DNA of 64,000 bases from Leptolyngbya sp. NIES-3755 (lineage in GTDB: Bacteria > Cyanobacteriota > Cyanobacteriia > Leptolyngbyales > Leptolyngbyaceae): assembly GCA_001548435.1 (NCBI GenBank), contig AP017308.1, positions 3,853,030-3,917,029 on the forward strand. The letters are read 5' to 3'. Position numbers and translations under genes: made by a program. Position 1 is the first letter of the stretch; every line of letters begins with the position of its first letter. Below the pieces are notes generated by a model. That model was not told the origin of the DNA and searched no databases. It was given only the letters and a program-made list of their open reading frames with translations. Shown here in pieces: positions 43,891 to 52,174 of the stretch.

Positions 43891-46431
43891 ATGGACGTTT
43901 TAGAGCGGGCGGAATGGTTGCGGAAATGGACGGTGTTTTCGAGCTTGTCACCAGAAGCCTTAACTGCGATCGCGCAACACATCCAAGAGCAATCCATCCA
44001 AGAGAATCGACGAATCGGATTGGAAGATACTCAACCCGAAGCGCTCTACATTCTCTACGATGGGCATTTAGAGAGCTACCGCACGAGTAAAACAACTGTA
44101 GCGAAAGTTACGAGTCTGATTCCTGGTGCGATCGTGTATCTCAAGGAATTATTGCTCGATCGAGTCGCAGAAGAAACGACGATTACGCTGAATGATTGTA
44201 TCGTCTGGGCAATTCCGAGAACTGAATTTTTAGCGATCGCTCAACAGTTTCCAGAGATTGCTCAAAGTGTTTCCCAACAGCTTGCACTCCAATTAGAACA
44301 AGTTGCCTCCGAACTAGCTTATGAGCGAGAACGACAGATTGCCTTGCGTCCGTATCTTGTCCCAAAAGTAAAACGTGGAATCGTTGGAACCAGCCGATAC
44401 GCGGTTCGATTGCGGCAAGACATTAAGAAAGCTTCGAGCGATCGCGGTTCAGTTCTTATCTTTGGAGAACCAGGATTAGAAAAAGATAACACTGGAGCAT
44501 TAATTCACTTTGGATCACGCGATCGCAAGGAACCTTTGATCAAAGTGAATTGCAATACTTTACAGCCTGTGGAATTATTTGGGCGATTGGATAAACCTGG
44601 CTTGCTCGATTGGCTTGGTCGCGGAACTTTAATGCTGAACAATCTCGAAGACATTTCCCCAGAGTTTGAAGAGAAGCTAGTTCAACTCTTAAAGACCGGG
44701 AAATTTACCCCGATCGCACGTGCAGGAGAACCAGAGCCAGCAGAGCGATCGTATGAAGCTCGAATTCTCATGACTTCTGAAAAGGTTCTACCCAGACTAG
44801 AGAAATGTAAGCTCATTGCTCATGTGATCAAAGTGCCACCGTTGCGCGTCAGAAAATCGGACATTGCAATTCAGGCAGAATACTATCTGAGTTTGATTTC
44901 TCGATCGCGTGGGCTTGCTAAACCGAAGATTACTCCCGAAGCGATGCGAAGACTTCAGGGCTATGACTTTCCCGGCAACCATGTAGAACTCGAAAGCCTT
45001 CTTGGACGAGCGATTCAACAAGCCGAATGTTCAGAACTGACTGAAGAGGTCTTTTGGTCAACTGGCGATAAAAACCGTCGATTCCGCATCAATTTGCTTA
45101 ATGCTTATCCAAAGTTGCGACAGTTCCTTAGAAGTCCTTGGTGGACCGATCGACTGAACTATGGATTTACTCTAGGTGTGTTTGCAGTCGTGGTTACGGT
45201 ATTGATGATTGCACCTCAAACCCGCGATCGTAACTTTGCGCTCAATTTCTTTTGGGCTTGGTGGTGGATGTTCATCCTAATCTCATTCCCATTCGTGGGA
45301 CGGCTTTGGTGTGCAGTCTGTCCCTTCATGATTTACGGTGAGCTTGCACAAAAGATCTCACTCTGGCTCTATCCGCGTAAGTTACAACCTTGGGCAAGAC
45401 AATCTGCCGAAAAGTGGGGCGGATGGTTCCTCTTCGGCATGTTCTCACTAATTTTGTTATGGGAAGAACTTTGGAACTTAGAAAATTCAGCCTATCTATC
45501 TGGTTGTTTATTGTTGCTAATCACTGCTGGAGCCGTAATTTTTTCCTTACTATTTGAGCGACGATTTTGGTGTCGATATCTTTGTCCGATCGGCGGCATG
45601 AATGGTTTATTTGCCAAACTCTCGATGATTGAACTCCGGGCACAGCAAGGAATCTGTTCAGCATCTTGTACCACTTATCAATGCTATAAAGGCGGACCAC
45701 AAAAAGGGGAAGGAATGGAAACGGGTGGCTGTCCAGTCTACTCACATCCTGCACAACTTCAGGACAATCGTGACTGTGTGTTGTGCATGACTTGTCTCAA
45801 AGCTTGTCCCCATCGATCGGTCGAACTGAATCTTCGTCCTCCAGGAATTGAACTTTGGACAACACACAATCCAAGCTATCCCGAAGTTTGCCTGATGTTC
45901 TTATTGTTTGGAGCCGTGTTTTTACATCGACTTCCAGAGATTGAACAACTACTGGGTATCAATCTGCATCTCGATCGCTTTCTCAATCACACGATCGTGT
46001 CAATCCTCGCATTGCTATTTCCTGGAATCGTTGCACTGTTATTCCATCAAATCCTGCGACTGTTCAATTCTCGATCGCGTTCTTTTCTCGAACTTGCCTA
46101 CGGCTATCTTCCACTCGTTCTGGGTGTGAGTCTCGCTCATTATCTACATTTAGGACTCACCGAAGCGGGACGAATTTTACCTGTAACAGTCGCGACCTTT
46201 GGAGGCAGTCCGGAACTGATGGCAACTTTACCGATCGCAGTGGCTCATCCCGCTGTCATTGACTTTCTCCAGGCTTCCACAATTGTTGTAACGTTCTGGC
46301 TCAGCGTACTTCTCACACAAAAAATCGCACGTCAACCGATTCGCAACCTAATTCCGCAACATCTAGCACTGGCAATTCTTGGATCAGTATTGTGGAGATT
46401 AATTGTCACAGCCAAAGGACTGCCAGCTTGA
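43891..46431 (+). CDS. fusion: cNMP-like domain, degenerate NtrC-type AAA+ domain and membrane polyferredoxin
   Basis: An 846-residue protein with three parts. Residues 1-130 resemble a cyclic-nucleotide-binding/CRP sensor. Residues 165-390 align with the sigma-54 activator AAA+ domain ('PLIKVNCNTLQPVELFG', 'LVQLLKTGKFTPI', 'IKVPPLRVRKSDI'). Walker A is altered ('GEPGLEKDN'), Walker B lost its acids ('GTLMLNNLED') and the GAFTGA loop is missing. From residue 425 there are several membrane helices with NapH/CcoG-like cysteines ('RLWCAVCPF', 'RFWCRYLCPIGG') and a 4Fe-4S motif 'CVLCMTCLKACPHRS'. Cyanobacteria lack sigma-54, so the AAA+ part is probably a sensory or assembly module. A membrane redox sensor is the likely role. 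Confidence 0.85.
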   Translation: MDVLERAEWLRKWTVFSSLSPEALTAIAQHIQEQSIQENRRIGLEDTQPEALYILYDGHLESYRTSKTTVAKVTSLIPGAIVYLKELLLDRVAEETTITLNDCIVWAIPRTEFLAIAQQFPEIAQSVSQQLALQLEQVASELAYERERQIALRPYLVPKVKRGIVGTSRYAVRLRQDIKKASSDRGSVLIFGEPGLEKDNTGALIHFGSRDRKEPLIKVNCNTLQPVELFGRLDKPGLLDWLGRGTLMLNNLEDISPEFEEKLVQLLKTGKFTPIARAGEPEPAERSYEARILMTSEKVLPRLEKCKLIAHVIKVPPLRVRKSDIAIQAEYYLSLISRSRGLAKPKITPEAMRRLQGYDFPGNHVELESLLGRAIQQAECSELTEEVFWSTGDKNRRFRINLLNAYPKLRQFLRSPWWTDRLNYGFTLGVFAVVVTVLMIAPQTRDRNFALNFFWAWWWMFILISFPFVGRLWCAVCPFMIYGELAQKISLWLYPRKLQPWARQSAEKWGGWFLFGMFSLILLWEELWNLENSAYLSGCLLLLITAGAVIFSLLFERRFWCRYLCPIGGMNGLFAKLSMIELRAQQGICSASCTTYQCYKGGPQKGEGMETGGCPVYSHPAQLQDNRDCVLCMTCLKACPHRSVELNLRPPGIELWTTHNPSYPEVCLMFLLFGAVFLHRLPEIEQLLGINLHLDRFLNHTIVSILALLFPGIVALLFHQILRLFNSRSRSFLELAYGYLPLVLGVSLAHYLHLGLTEAGRILPVTVATFGGSPELMATLPIAVAHPAVIDFLQASTIVVTFWLSVLLTQKIARQPIRNLIPQHLALAILGSVLWRLIVTAKGLPA

Positions 46432-46465
46432 CTCGGCATTGAGAAGTCGATCGAGCATCATCCAA

Positions 46466-46630
46466 TCAAAAGCGAGAAAATTCTTCTAAGTAAAGTCGGG
46501 TTGCTTTTTCCAGACCTGCGATCGCTTGTTCAATGGTTTCACCCTGATCGACAGTGCCCACCTCTGGACATTCAGCGATGTACATATCGTCTTCTTTATA
46601 AACAATGACTGTAAAGGCGCGGCTGTTCAT
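46466..46630 (-). CDS. HicB-like small protein, orphan antitoxin
   Basis: A 54-residue frame starting MNSRAFTVIVYKEDDMYIAE and continuing with 'CPEVGTVDQGETIEQAIAGL', the classic partial RNase-H fold of HicB-type antitoxins. No HicA toxin gene is adjacent on either side, so it is an orphan or acts with a distant partner. It is too short for usual length cut-offs and easily missed. It is the first of the small toxin-antitoxin genes upstream of the ATP synthase operon. Confidence 0.75.
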   Translation of the reverse strand: MNSRAFTVIVYKEDDMYIAECPEVGTVDQGETIEQAIAGLEKATRLYLEEFSRF

Positions 46631-46702
46631 CGTTCTTTGTTTCTAAAATCGTTTCTCTCAAGATAACATTGGCTCGATCGAGCGGCTTTTGATCAAACCC
46701 TC

Positions 46703-47029
46703 TTAAGAGCATCTAACTTCGATTACTTCTCCTGGATTAATCGTATTCAAGACATTACGAGCATCGGGTATCAGCGGAAGTAAATCAGAAAGCTTGTTAC
46801 TAGGTGCGACAAGAACAACGACTGCTACACCAGCTTGCTGTAAATTTTGCTGATAACGCAAGTTCTGATCAGTTGTCAGCAGAATCGTGAAGCCCTCCTG
46901 ACTCATCAGCCTGAGCAATTCACCATTCTTTTTTCCTGCCCATCCCATCTCTGTCACTGTGCGGATCTCATAATCAGCGAGTTCGCGCTTTAACGGTCTT
47001 GGTGCACATTCATCAAGCAGGATTCGCAT
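46703..47029 (-). CDS. DUF5615 PIN-like toxin
   Basis: A 108-residue protein. 'MRILLDECAPRPLKRELAD' carries the conserved Asp-Glu of the DUF5615 (Mut7-C-like PIN) fold, and 'FTILLTTDQNLRYQQNL' supplies a further Asp. Such proteins are the presumed RNase toxins partnered by DUF433 antitoxins. The start overlaps the upstream DUF433 gene by 17 bp, as expected for a coupled pair. All expected acidic residues appear present, so it may be functional. Confidence 0.88.
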   Translation of the reverse strand: MRILLDECAPRPLKRELADYEIRTVTEMGWAGKKNGELLRLMSQEGFTILLTTDQNLRYQQNLQQAGVAVVVLVAPSNKLSDLLPLIPDARNVLNTINPGEVIEVRCS

Positions 47030-47234
47030 ACGCTGTCAACATTTCCTTGGCTAATTCAAGCGCTGCGATCGCTTGTTCTCGACTGACACTTGGAAAATGG
47101 TCGAGAAAAACTTCTAATGAATCCCCCGCCTCTAGATAATCCAAAAGCGTCTTGACTGGAACACGAGTTCCAACAAAAACCGGAGTTCCGCCGAGAATGT
47201 CAGGGTCGCTATGAACGATGCGGGATGATGCCAT
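47013..47234 (-). CDS. DUF433 antitoxin
   Basis: A 73-residue protein with the DUF433 pattern 'IVHSDPDILGGTPVFVGTRV' and 'LDHFPSVSREQAIAALELAK', a small winged-helix-like domain that binds its own promoter and the partner toxin. The ATG at 47234 begins the conserved sequence; a longer start at 47249 is possible. It is the first gene of the DUF433-DUF5615 pair. Confidence 0.9.
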   Translation of the reverse strand: MASSRIVHSDPDILGGTPVFVGTRVPVKTLLDYLEAGDSLEVFLDHFPSVSREQAIAALELAKEMLTAYANPA

Positions 47235-47374
47235 AACAGTTACAGCCAAACGACTGCCAGCTTTTTAGCCATTGTAGACTTGGAGGAAGTCGATTGAGCA
47301 AAGAATCTCAATCAAGCCAATTACCAAAACCCTTATATGAATTACAGTTGTAATATCCGCCTGGGCAAAATGTC

Positions 47375-47608
47375 ATGCTAAAAGTCTTAAAAGCAACTTA
47401 TCGAGATGGCGATCTGATTCTGCAAGAAAAACTGGGATCAGAATGGGAAGGAAAAACGGTTAATGTTGTGATCGAAATTCAAGATTTCAACGAGAGCAAA
47501 GATCAGCAAACCAGAGTCGAGCAATTTCTTGAGAAATGGCAACAGCATCCTGGAACTGAAGTGACCGAAGATTACAAGTTCGATCGCGACGAGATTTATG
47601 ACCGCTAG
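47375..47608 (+). CDS. VapB-like antitoxin
   Basis: A 77-residue protein. The N-terminus 'LKATYRDGDLILQEKLGSEW' resembles short AbrB/DUF104-like DNA-binding modules found in antitoxins, and the C-terminal helix region is acidic. It overlaps the following PIN-toxin gene by 11 bp, the usual arrangement of a VapBC-type pair. The toxin carries a nonsense codon, so the antitoxin may now be without its partner. Confidence 0.75.
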   Translation: MLKVLKATYRDGDLILQEKLGSEWEGKTVNVVIEIQDFNESKDQQTRVEQFLEKWQQHPGTEVTEDYKFDRDEIYDR

Positions 47609-48026
47609 AGTTTTCTTAGATACAAATCTGTGGATCTATTTCTTCACTAAGAAGCCCTACGATAAAGCTCTAGCAGTTGCGGAAGTGATTGCTGCTCATT
47701 CTGATGATTCTTCACTGCTTGTAAGCACCCAAGTTCTGGGAGAAATTTATCACGTCCTGACTCGAAAAACTTTCTACTCGAAACAACAATGTCAGGCAAT
47801 TATCCAAGATCTCGATCGAGCATTCTCCCCTATCGTACCGATCGACACCGCTACAGTTTCCAAAGCGCTTGAAATTAACGATCGCTATTCTTTCTCTTAC
47901 TAGGACAGCCTCATCCTCGCAACGACTCTGCTAAACGACTGTGAAATCCTGTATTCGGAGGATATGCAGCACAACATGAGCGTTTTTGATCAGCTACAAA
48001 TCAGAAATCCTTTTGTTGCTAACTAA
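47598..48026 (+). pseudogene. PIN-domain (VapC-type) toxin gene with in-frame amber stop
   Basis: The frame encodes a PIN-domain RNase toxin: 'VFLDTNLWIYFF' (first Asp), 'TQVLGEIYHVLTRK' (Glu) and 'IVPIDTATVSKALEINDRYS'. It stops at TAG (47901-47903), but the same frame continues for 40 codons as 'DSLILATTLLNDCEILYSED' and then 'MQHNMSVFDQLQIRNPFVAN', ending in TAA at 48024-48026. The TAG stands where the family has Trp (WDSLI), so one TGG-to-TAG change explains it. The truncated product lacks the last two catalytic acids and should be inactive, unless the stop is read through. Confidence 0.85.
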
Positions 48027-48043
48027 TAAACTGCGCGATCGTT

Positions 48044-48193
48044 GAACAATTCCCACCTGTCGAGTTAGCGTTTGCTTGGACACTCGATCGAAACGCTCCT
48101 CTGATTTTGGGGCACATGAATTTCTTTCTCGCCTTTGATGTGTGTTTCTATCGATCTGAATTGGTGTTTGAGATTAGTCCGAAAAGAGAGTGA
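48044..48193 (+). pseudogene. remnant of a retropepsin-like aspartyl protease gene
   Basis: A short frame, 'EQFPPVELAFAWTLDRNAPL' followed by 'ILGHMNFFLAFDVCFYRSEL' and ending 'VFEISPKRE' with a stop, looks like the C-terminal end of the small retropepsin-like proteins seen in cyanobacteria. There is no start codon at a suitable place and the catalytic Asp-Thr/Ser-Gly part is absent. It begins just after the PIN pseudogene and is best read as a decayed fragment. The family call is from memory of the 'GHxNFFxxFDVCFY' pattern. Confidence 0.45.
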
Positions 48194-48282
48194 ATCTTGA
48201 TCACCCTCTAATCTCGCTCAATTCTAGAACCGCAAAAGACCAAAGAAATTCAATCAAATTCTCACGAGTTCTTTTACTCCCT

Positions 48283-48693
48283 TTACTTTCTTGCAGCAAT
48301 CCCACCGAGTAAAGCACTGGGAATTGTTAGAGCTAATGATGCTACGACAAACCACAAAGGGTATTCCTTGGGGACATACAGTGACCCTAGAACAAACGCA
48401 ATAGCTCCAAGAATTCCAGCATGGGTAAGTGCTGCTCGATTTGCAATACGCACTGCTACGAAACTTCCCAAAAATGTGAATCCGAGACCCACAATTAAAC
48501 CAACAATCAAAAAACCAGGACTCAGAACCGATTGAGCTAACAAGGAATCAAAATCTGTTCGCGATCTCGACTGCGTGGCTAGTCCTATGCCAAGGATGAA
48601 CCCAAGGAGAGTGCCTCCTGCGAGAGTGCCAACAATATCTACAACCAAACCTATCAGAATTGCCTTAATGCTCACCCTAGATAACTGACTCAT
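48283..48693 (-). CDS. small four-helix membrane protein, unknown function
   Basis: A 136-residue hydrophobic protein with about four transmembrane helices ('AILIGLVVDIVGTLAGGTLL', 'GFLIVGLIVGLGFTFLGSFV', 'AGILGAIAFVLGSLYV', 'LWFVVASLALTIPSALLGGI'). It is rich in Gly and has no charged catalytic motifs. I do not recognise the family. A second unrelated small membrane protein occurs at 60163-60666 in the other island. Confidence 0.7.
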   Translation of the reverse strand: MSQLSRVSIKAILIGLVVDIVGTLAGGTLLGFILGIGLATQSRSRTDFDSLLAQSVLSPGFLIVGLIVGLGFTFLGSFVAVRIANRAALTHAGILGAIAFVLGSLYVPKEYPLWFVVASLALTIPSALLGGIAARK

Positions 48694-48845
48694 GTTCCTG
48701 TCCTACATCAATGTTACAAAGTCTTACAAGAAGCGTAAGTGTTGTACTTCCGTAGCGACGCGGAAATCAGCATCTTTTTTATTTAGGTTGCGTATATCTT
48801 GTGTAGAAGTACGGGAGATGATTGATACCGATTACTGACTTTGCA

Positions 48846-49054
48846 CAGCACACAATGGTCACTTTTGATCACCGATAGATTAGAGATCCTTTTATCGTCA
48901 ATCAATAAAATCCCCCTGCCAAAAGTCATTAAGTATTATTACCTCCACATGATATGATGACACCTGGTTCGGCATTGCCGGGATCGCTCGGATATCCACC
49001 GAAATCGATCGCTATCATGGCAATGTAGACCTAACTTTAGAGCCGCGCCTGCTA
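48846..49054 (+). repeat. upstream copy of the 209-bp atp-leader direct repeat
   Basis: This 209-bp segment is identical to 50364-50572 except for two single-base changes (in GGCATTGCCGGG and AACTTTAGAG). The downstream copy is the natural leader of the ATP synthase operon, so this one appears to be a duplicate. It retains the extended -10 box TGATATGAT at 48950-48958 and lies directly in front of the DUF4258 gene. Its first 64 bases resemble the 3' end of the PIN pseudogene at 47967-48030. Confidence 0.95.
48950..48958 (+). promoter_or_regulatory. extended -10 promoter in the upstream leader copy
   Basis: TGATATGAT has the form TGn-TATGAT of an extended -10 promoter; no good -35 is visible. 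It is preserved unchanged from the atp leader and lies about 110 bp before the DUF4258 start codon. Confidence 0.5.
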
Positions 49055-49066
49055 CAGAAAAGTAGA

Positions 49067-49330
49067 ATGGAAATCGTTTGGACACTACACGCAGAGCAAC
49101 GACAGCAACAGTGGGAAGAGCGGCTTGGAATCACAAAGCAAGAAATTGAATCGGTTCTATTAGCACCAGAGCAATCTGTTCCAGACGAAGAAGATGTTTT
49201 TGTTGCACAATCAAGGAGAGGCGATGGATTGCTGCGCGTTGTGTACGCGGAAGTTGGTGCAACTTATCGAATTTTGACGGTTTACTGGACAAATCAGATC
49301 AATCGGTATTGGCAAGGAGAATCAGAGTGA
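49067..49330 (+). CDS. DUF4258-type protein (RelE/BrnT-like toxin candidate)
   Basis: An 87-residue protein. 'WTLHAEQRQQQWEERLGITK' and 'EDVFVAQSRRGDGLLRVVYA' followed by 'YRILTVYWTNQINRYW' match the DUF4258 pattern, a small RelE-like fold often encoded beside DUF2283 genes. It probably acts as a toxin or RNA-binding partner. Its stop overlaps the GTG start of the DUF2283 gene by 4 bp. The 5' flank is the duplicated atp leader, 12 bp upstream of the ATG. Confidence 0.8.
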   Translation: MEIVWTLHAEQRQQQWEERLGITKQEIESVLLAPEQSVPDEEDVFVAQSRRGDGLLRVVYAEVGATYRILTVYWTNQINRYWQGESE

Positions 49331-49542
49331 GAATGCAATATAGCGTAGATGCTGATATTTTGATGCTGATTTTGAAAGAAGTCGCTCCAGTAAATGCGAT
49401 CGCAGAACCTGGAGGCGTGATCGTGAGTTATGACGAAACGGGTGAACCTGTTTGCGTTGAATTTCTCAATGCTTCTAAACGACAATTGATTCATCCGGGT
49501 GAAACAAGCTTGCCCATTCAAACCCAAGCATTTCGATCGTAG
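49327..49542 (+). CDS. DUF2283 protein, probable antitoxin partner
   Basis: A 71-residue protein. 'MQYSVDADILMLIL' and 'GGVIVSYDETGEPVCVEFLN' correspond to the DUF2283 pattern (YD...D.l.i.l, ..i.vd.d..g.v.GiEil). The GTG at 49327 is preferred because AAGGAG lies 7 bases upstream and it forms a 4-bp GTGA overlap with the preceding stop; an ATG at 49333 is also possible. With the DUF4258 gene it forms a compact toxin-antitoxin-like pair. Confidence 0.8.
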   Translation: MRMQYSVDADILMLILKEVAPVNAIAEPGGVIVSYDETGEPVCVEFLNASKRQLIHPGETSLPIQTQAFRS

Positions 49543-49572
49543 TGCAAGCACATTCTGGTTAATTTTGACCAC

Positions 49573-50262
49573 TCACACACTCTTGGTTGCTGTTCCATGC
49601 AAAACGCCTATGGGTACTTGCATACCTGGCACAAGAACGATTCGATAACGCTCAAATTCCCAATTATTTCTCAGTTGCTCATCGGTGAGCCTGTCAGAGT
49701 CTAGTTTCGGACGTTCAATTCCCCGATTATGAAATTCGTCAGAGCCGAGACTGAAAGCGAGCAGATATACAGTCCAGATTCCAGCATCAATCGTGACCTC
49801 TTTAACTGGTTTACGCAAATACAGCAAATTTGTGATGCCAACTTTGCCAGAATCTACTTTTAGAGGCAAAGCAATCACTCTTTCTGCTTGACCAAAATCG
49901 GGAATTTGAACTGAAGAAAATACTTCAATCCAGTGATCATTTAGATGAGCATCCGTTCCGAAGCAAATCGTTGTGCCATTCGTGACGAAGCCTTGCCGAT
50001 AACTACCCAGATCTGAGCGCTTCTCATCGGGATCAGAGTAAAAGCTTTCAGGACACGGATCAACGGCTGCGTCGTAAACAAAAAATTGGTAGTGATCAGC
50101 AAAAAGTCTAAATTCCGCTAAGAGTTGCATAGATTTGTCTTTAGCCGACGATAGCTGTGGAAAAGAAAGCGATTTTGACTGAATTGCCGACTGGGACATC
50201 GGAACACCCCAAGCTGTTGCTATCCCTAATCCCGATAATGTCAGCAGCTTACGCCGTTTCAT
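49573..50262 (-). CDS. exported protein of unknown function with twin-Arg-like signal
   Basis: A 229-residue protein. The N-terminus 'MKRRKLLTLSGLGIATAWGV' is a signal sequence with a basic start that resembles a Tat signal (RRKLL), although the consensus is not perfect. The mature part contains 'FRLFADHYQFFVYDAA' and 'VITIDAGIWTVYLLAF'-like segments ('VTIDAGIWTVYLLAFSLGSD') and no metal or catalytic motif that I can name. It lies between the two copies of the 209-bp repeat and faces away from the ATP synthase operon. Confidence 0.65.
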   Translation of the reverse strand: MKRRKLLTLSGLGIATAWGVPMSQSAIQSKSLSFPQLSSAKDKSMQLLAEFRLFADHYQFFVYDAAVDPCPESFYSDPDEKRSDLGSYRQGFVTNGTTICFGTDAHLNDHWIEVFSSVQIPDFGQAERVIALPLKVDSGKVGITNLLYLRKPVKEVTIDAGIWTVYLLAFSLGSDEFHNRGIERPKLDSDRLTDEQLRNNWEFERYRIVLVPGMQVPIGVLHGTATKSV

Positions 50263-50363
50263 ATTCTCAATTAATTTTGTTTTGAAGCCTTGAGATACAA
50301 TTTATTCTGTCATCAAAGTAGAGTATCTTTCAATTCGCTGTGTTCGATCGCACTCTACTCACG

Positions 50364-50572
50364 CAGCACACAATGGTCACTTTTGATCACCGATAGATTA
50401 GAGATCCTTTTATCGTCAATCAATAAAATCCCCCTGCCAAAAGTCATTAAGTATTATTACCTCCACATGATATGATGACACCTGGTTCGGCATTGCTGGG
50501 ATCGCTCGGATATCCACCGAAATCGATCGCTATCATGGCAATGTAGACCTAACTTTGGAGCCGCGCCTGCTA
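50364..50572 (+). repeat. leader of the ATP synthase operon, downstream copy of the 209-bp direct repeat
   Basis: This is the native copy, ending at the first base of the atp1 start codon. It differs from the copy at 48846-49054 at two positions only. It carries TGATATGAT at 50468-50476. The first part reads as the end of a PIN-toxin gene ('QHTMVTFDHR', TAG, 'IRDPFIVNQ', TAA), which is in-frame remnant DNA and not a gene. Confidence 0.95.
50468..50476 (+). promoter_or_regulatory. probable promoter (-10) of the ATP synthase operon
   Basis: TGATATGAT fits an extended -10 element, about 96 bp before the atp1 start codon. No strong -35 is seen at 17 bases. The predicted leader is about 90 nt long. 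Confidence 0.55.
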
Positions 50573-50982
50573 TGGAAGAAATGATCCAAACTGGTACAGA
50601 AAAACCAGAGCCGAGTGCCTCAATGGACGACTATTATCGACTCCAAAACGAGTTGTTAATTACGACCATCGTACTCACCGGATTGATCTTCTTTCCCGTC
50701 TGGTATTTCTATTCGCTAAGCACTGCTCTGAATTATTTAATTGGAGCGTGTACAGGTGTGGTTTACTTAAAGTTATTGGCACGAAACGTAGAACGCCTCG
50801 GTACCGAGAAACAACAGATCAGCAAAACACATTTAGCCGTATTTGCCGGAGTCATTATTGTCGCCACGCAAGTCAAGCAACTTCATGTGCTTCCTGTTTT
50901 TCTGGGATTTCTCACGTACAAAGGAACGCTACTCGTGTACACTTTGCGGACTCTATTCACGCCTGATCAAACTCAGAGTTAA
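50572..50982 (+). CDS. atp1: ATP synthase protein I
   Basis: A 136-residue membrane protein with four hydrophobic segments ('IVLTGLIFFPVWYFYSL', 'LIGACTGVVYLKLLARNVER', 'LAVFAGVIIVATQ', 'LPVFLGFLTYKGTLLVYTLR'). It is the first gene of the cyanobacterial atp operon and is thought to help assemble the c-ring; it is not a structural subunit. The ATG follows directly on the duplicated leader, with GGAG 11 bases upstream. Confidence 0.93.
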   Translation: MEEMIQTGTEKPEPSASMDDYYRLQNELLITTIVLTGLIFFPVWYFYSLSTALNYLIGACTGVVYLKLLARNVERLGTEKQQISKTHLAVFAGVIIVATQVKQLHVLPVFLGFLTYKGTLLVYTLRTLFTPDQTQS

Positions 50983-51043
50983 GTAATAGAAATTCGTAAA
51001 AAAATATTGCTCCTTGAATCTGGGAAAAGCCGCCTGAACTGAA

Positions 51044-51796
51044 ATGCTAAATTTCCTCGACGCTCCCAACGTTTTACCGATCGCCAACCTAGAGGTGGGT
51101 CATCATCTCTACTGGGAAATCGGCAATCTAAAGATTCATGGGCAGGTTTTTATTGTCTCTTGGATCGTGATCGGGCTGCTAGTCGGTGCTTCGGTACTGG
51201 CAACTCGCAACCCGCAACGCATTCCAAAAGGCATTCAGAACCTAATGGAGTACGCGCTGGAGTATGTGCGGGAGTTGACCAAAAACCAGCTTGGCGAAAA
51301 AGAGTACCGTCCCTGGGTTCCCTTCATTGGCACCCTGTTTCTGTTCATCTTTGCCTCGAACTGGTCGGGCGCACTCGTCCCCTGGAAGTTGATTAAGCTC
51401 CCAGAAGGCGAACTCGCTGCCCCAACGAACGACATCAACACCACTGTTGCTTTGGCGCTCTTAGTGTCGCTCGCATACTTCTACGCAGGCTTCAACAAGA
51501 AAGGACTGGGCTACTTTGCGAAGTACGTTCAGCCGACTCCGGTTCTCCTGCCCATTGCGATTCTAGAGGACTTCACCAAGCCGCTTTCCCTCAGCTTCCG
51601 ACTTTTTGGTAACATTTTGGCGGATGAGTTGGTGGTCGGTGTATTGGTGCTTCTAGTACCGCTGTTTGTGCCACTGCCTGTGATGCTGCTGGGATTATTC
51701 ACCAGTGCAATTCAGGCGCTCGTGTTTGCAACGCTTGCGGGTGCTTATATCCATGAAGCACTCGAAGGTCATGGCGAAGAAGAACACGCGCCGTAG
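51044..51796 (+). CDS. atpI: ATP synthase F0 subunit a
   Basis: A 250-residue membrane protein (called atpB in the E. coli-style naming). It contains the essential Arg in '[19 protein letters not shown]' and the proton-channel region '[20 protein letters not shown]'. It forms the half-channels for protons next to the c-ring in the thylakoid membrane. The length is normal. It begins 61 bp after atp1. Confidence 0.97.
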   Translation: MLNFLDAPNVLPIANLEVGHHLYWEIGNLKIHGQVFIVSWIVIGLLVGASVLATRNPQRIPKGIQNLMEYALEYVRELTKNQLGEKEYRPWVPFIGTLFLFIFASNWSGALVPWKLIKLPEGELAAPTNDINTTVALALLVSLAYFYAGFNKKGLGYFAKYVQPTPVLLPIAILEDFTKPLSLSFRLFGNILADELVVGVLVLLVPLFVPLPVMLLGLFTSAIQALVFATLAGAYIHEALEGHGEEEHAP

Positions 51797-52087
<291 letters not shown>

Positions 52088-52174
52088 GTTTGGAATTCAA
52101 ACTCTGGGTCAGGTGGAATGCTTGACCCTTTGACTTGTACCTCTCGATCATTGGCTTCGTTTCAAGCGGCTTCT

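Noticed and set aside
43891-45100. Sigma-54-dependent regulation
   Set aside because: The activator-like domain is degenerate, no sigma-54 gene or GG-N10-GC promoter was seen, and cyanobacteria as a group lack sigma-54.
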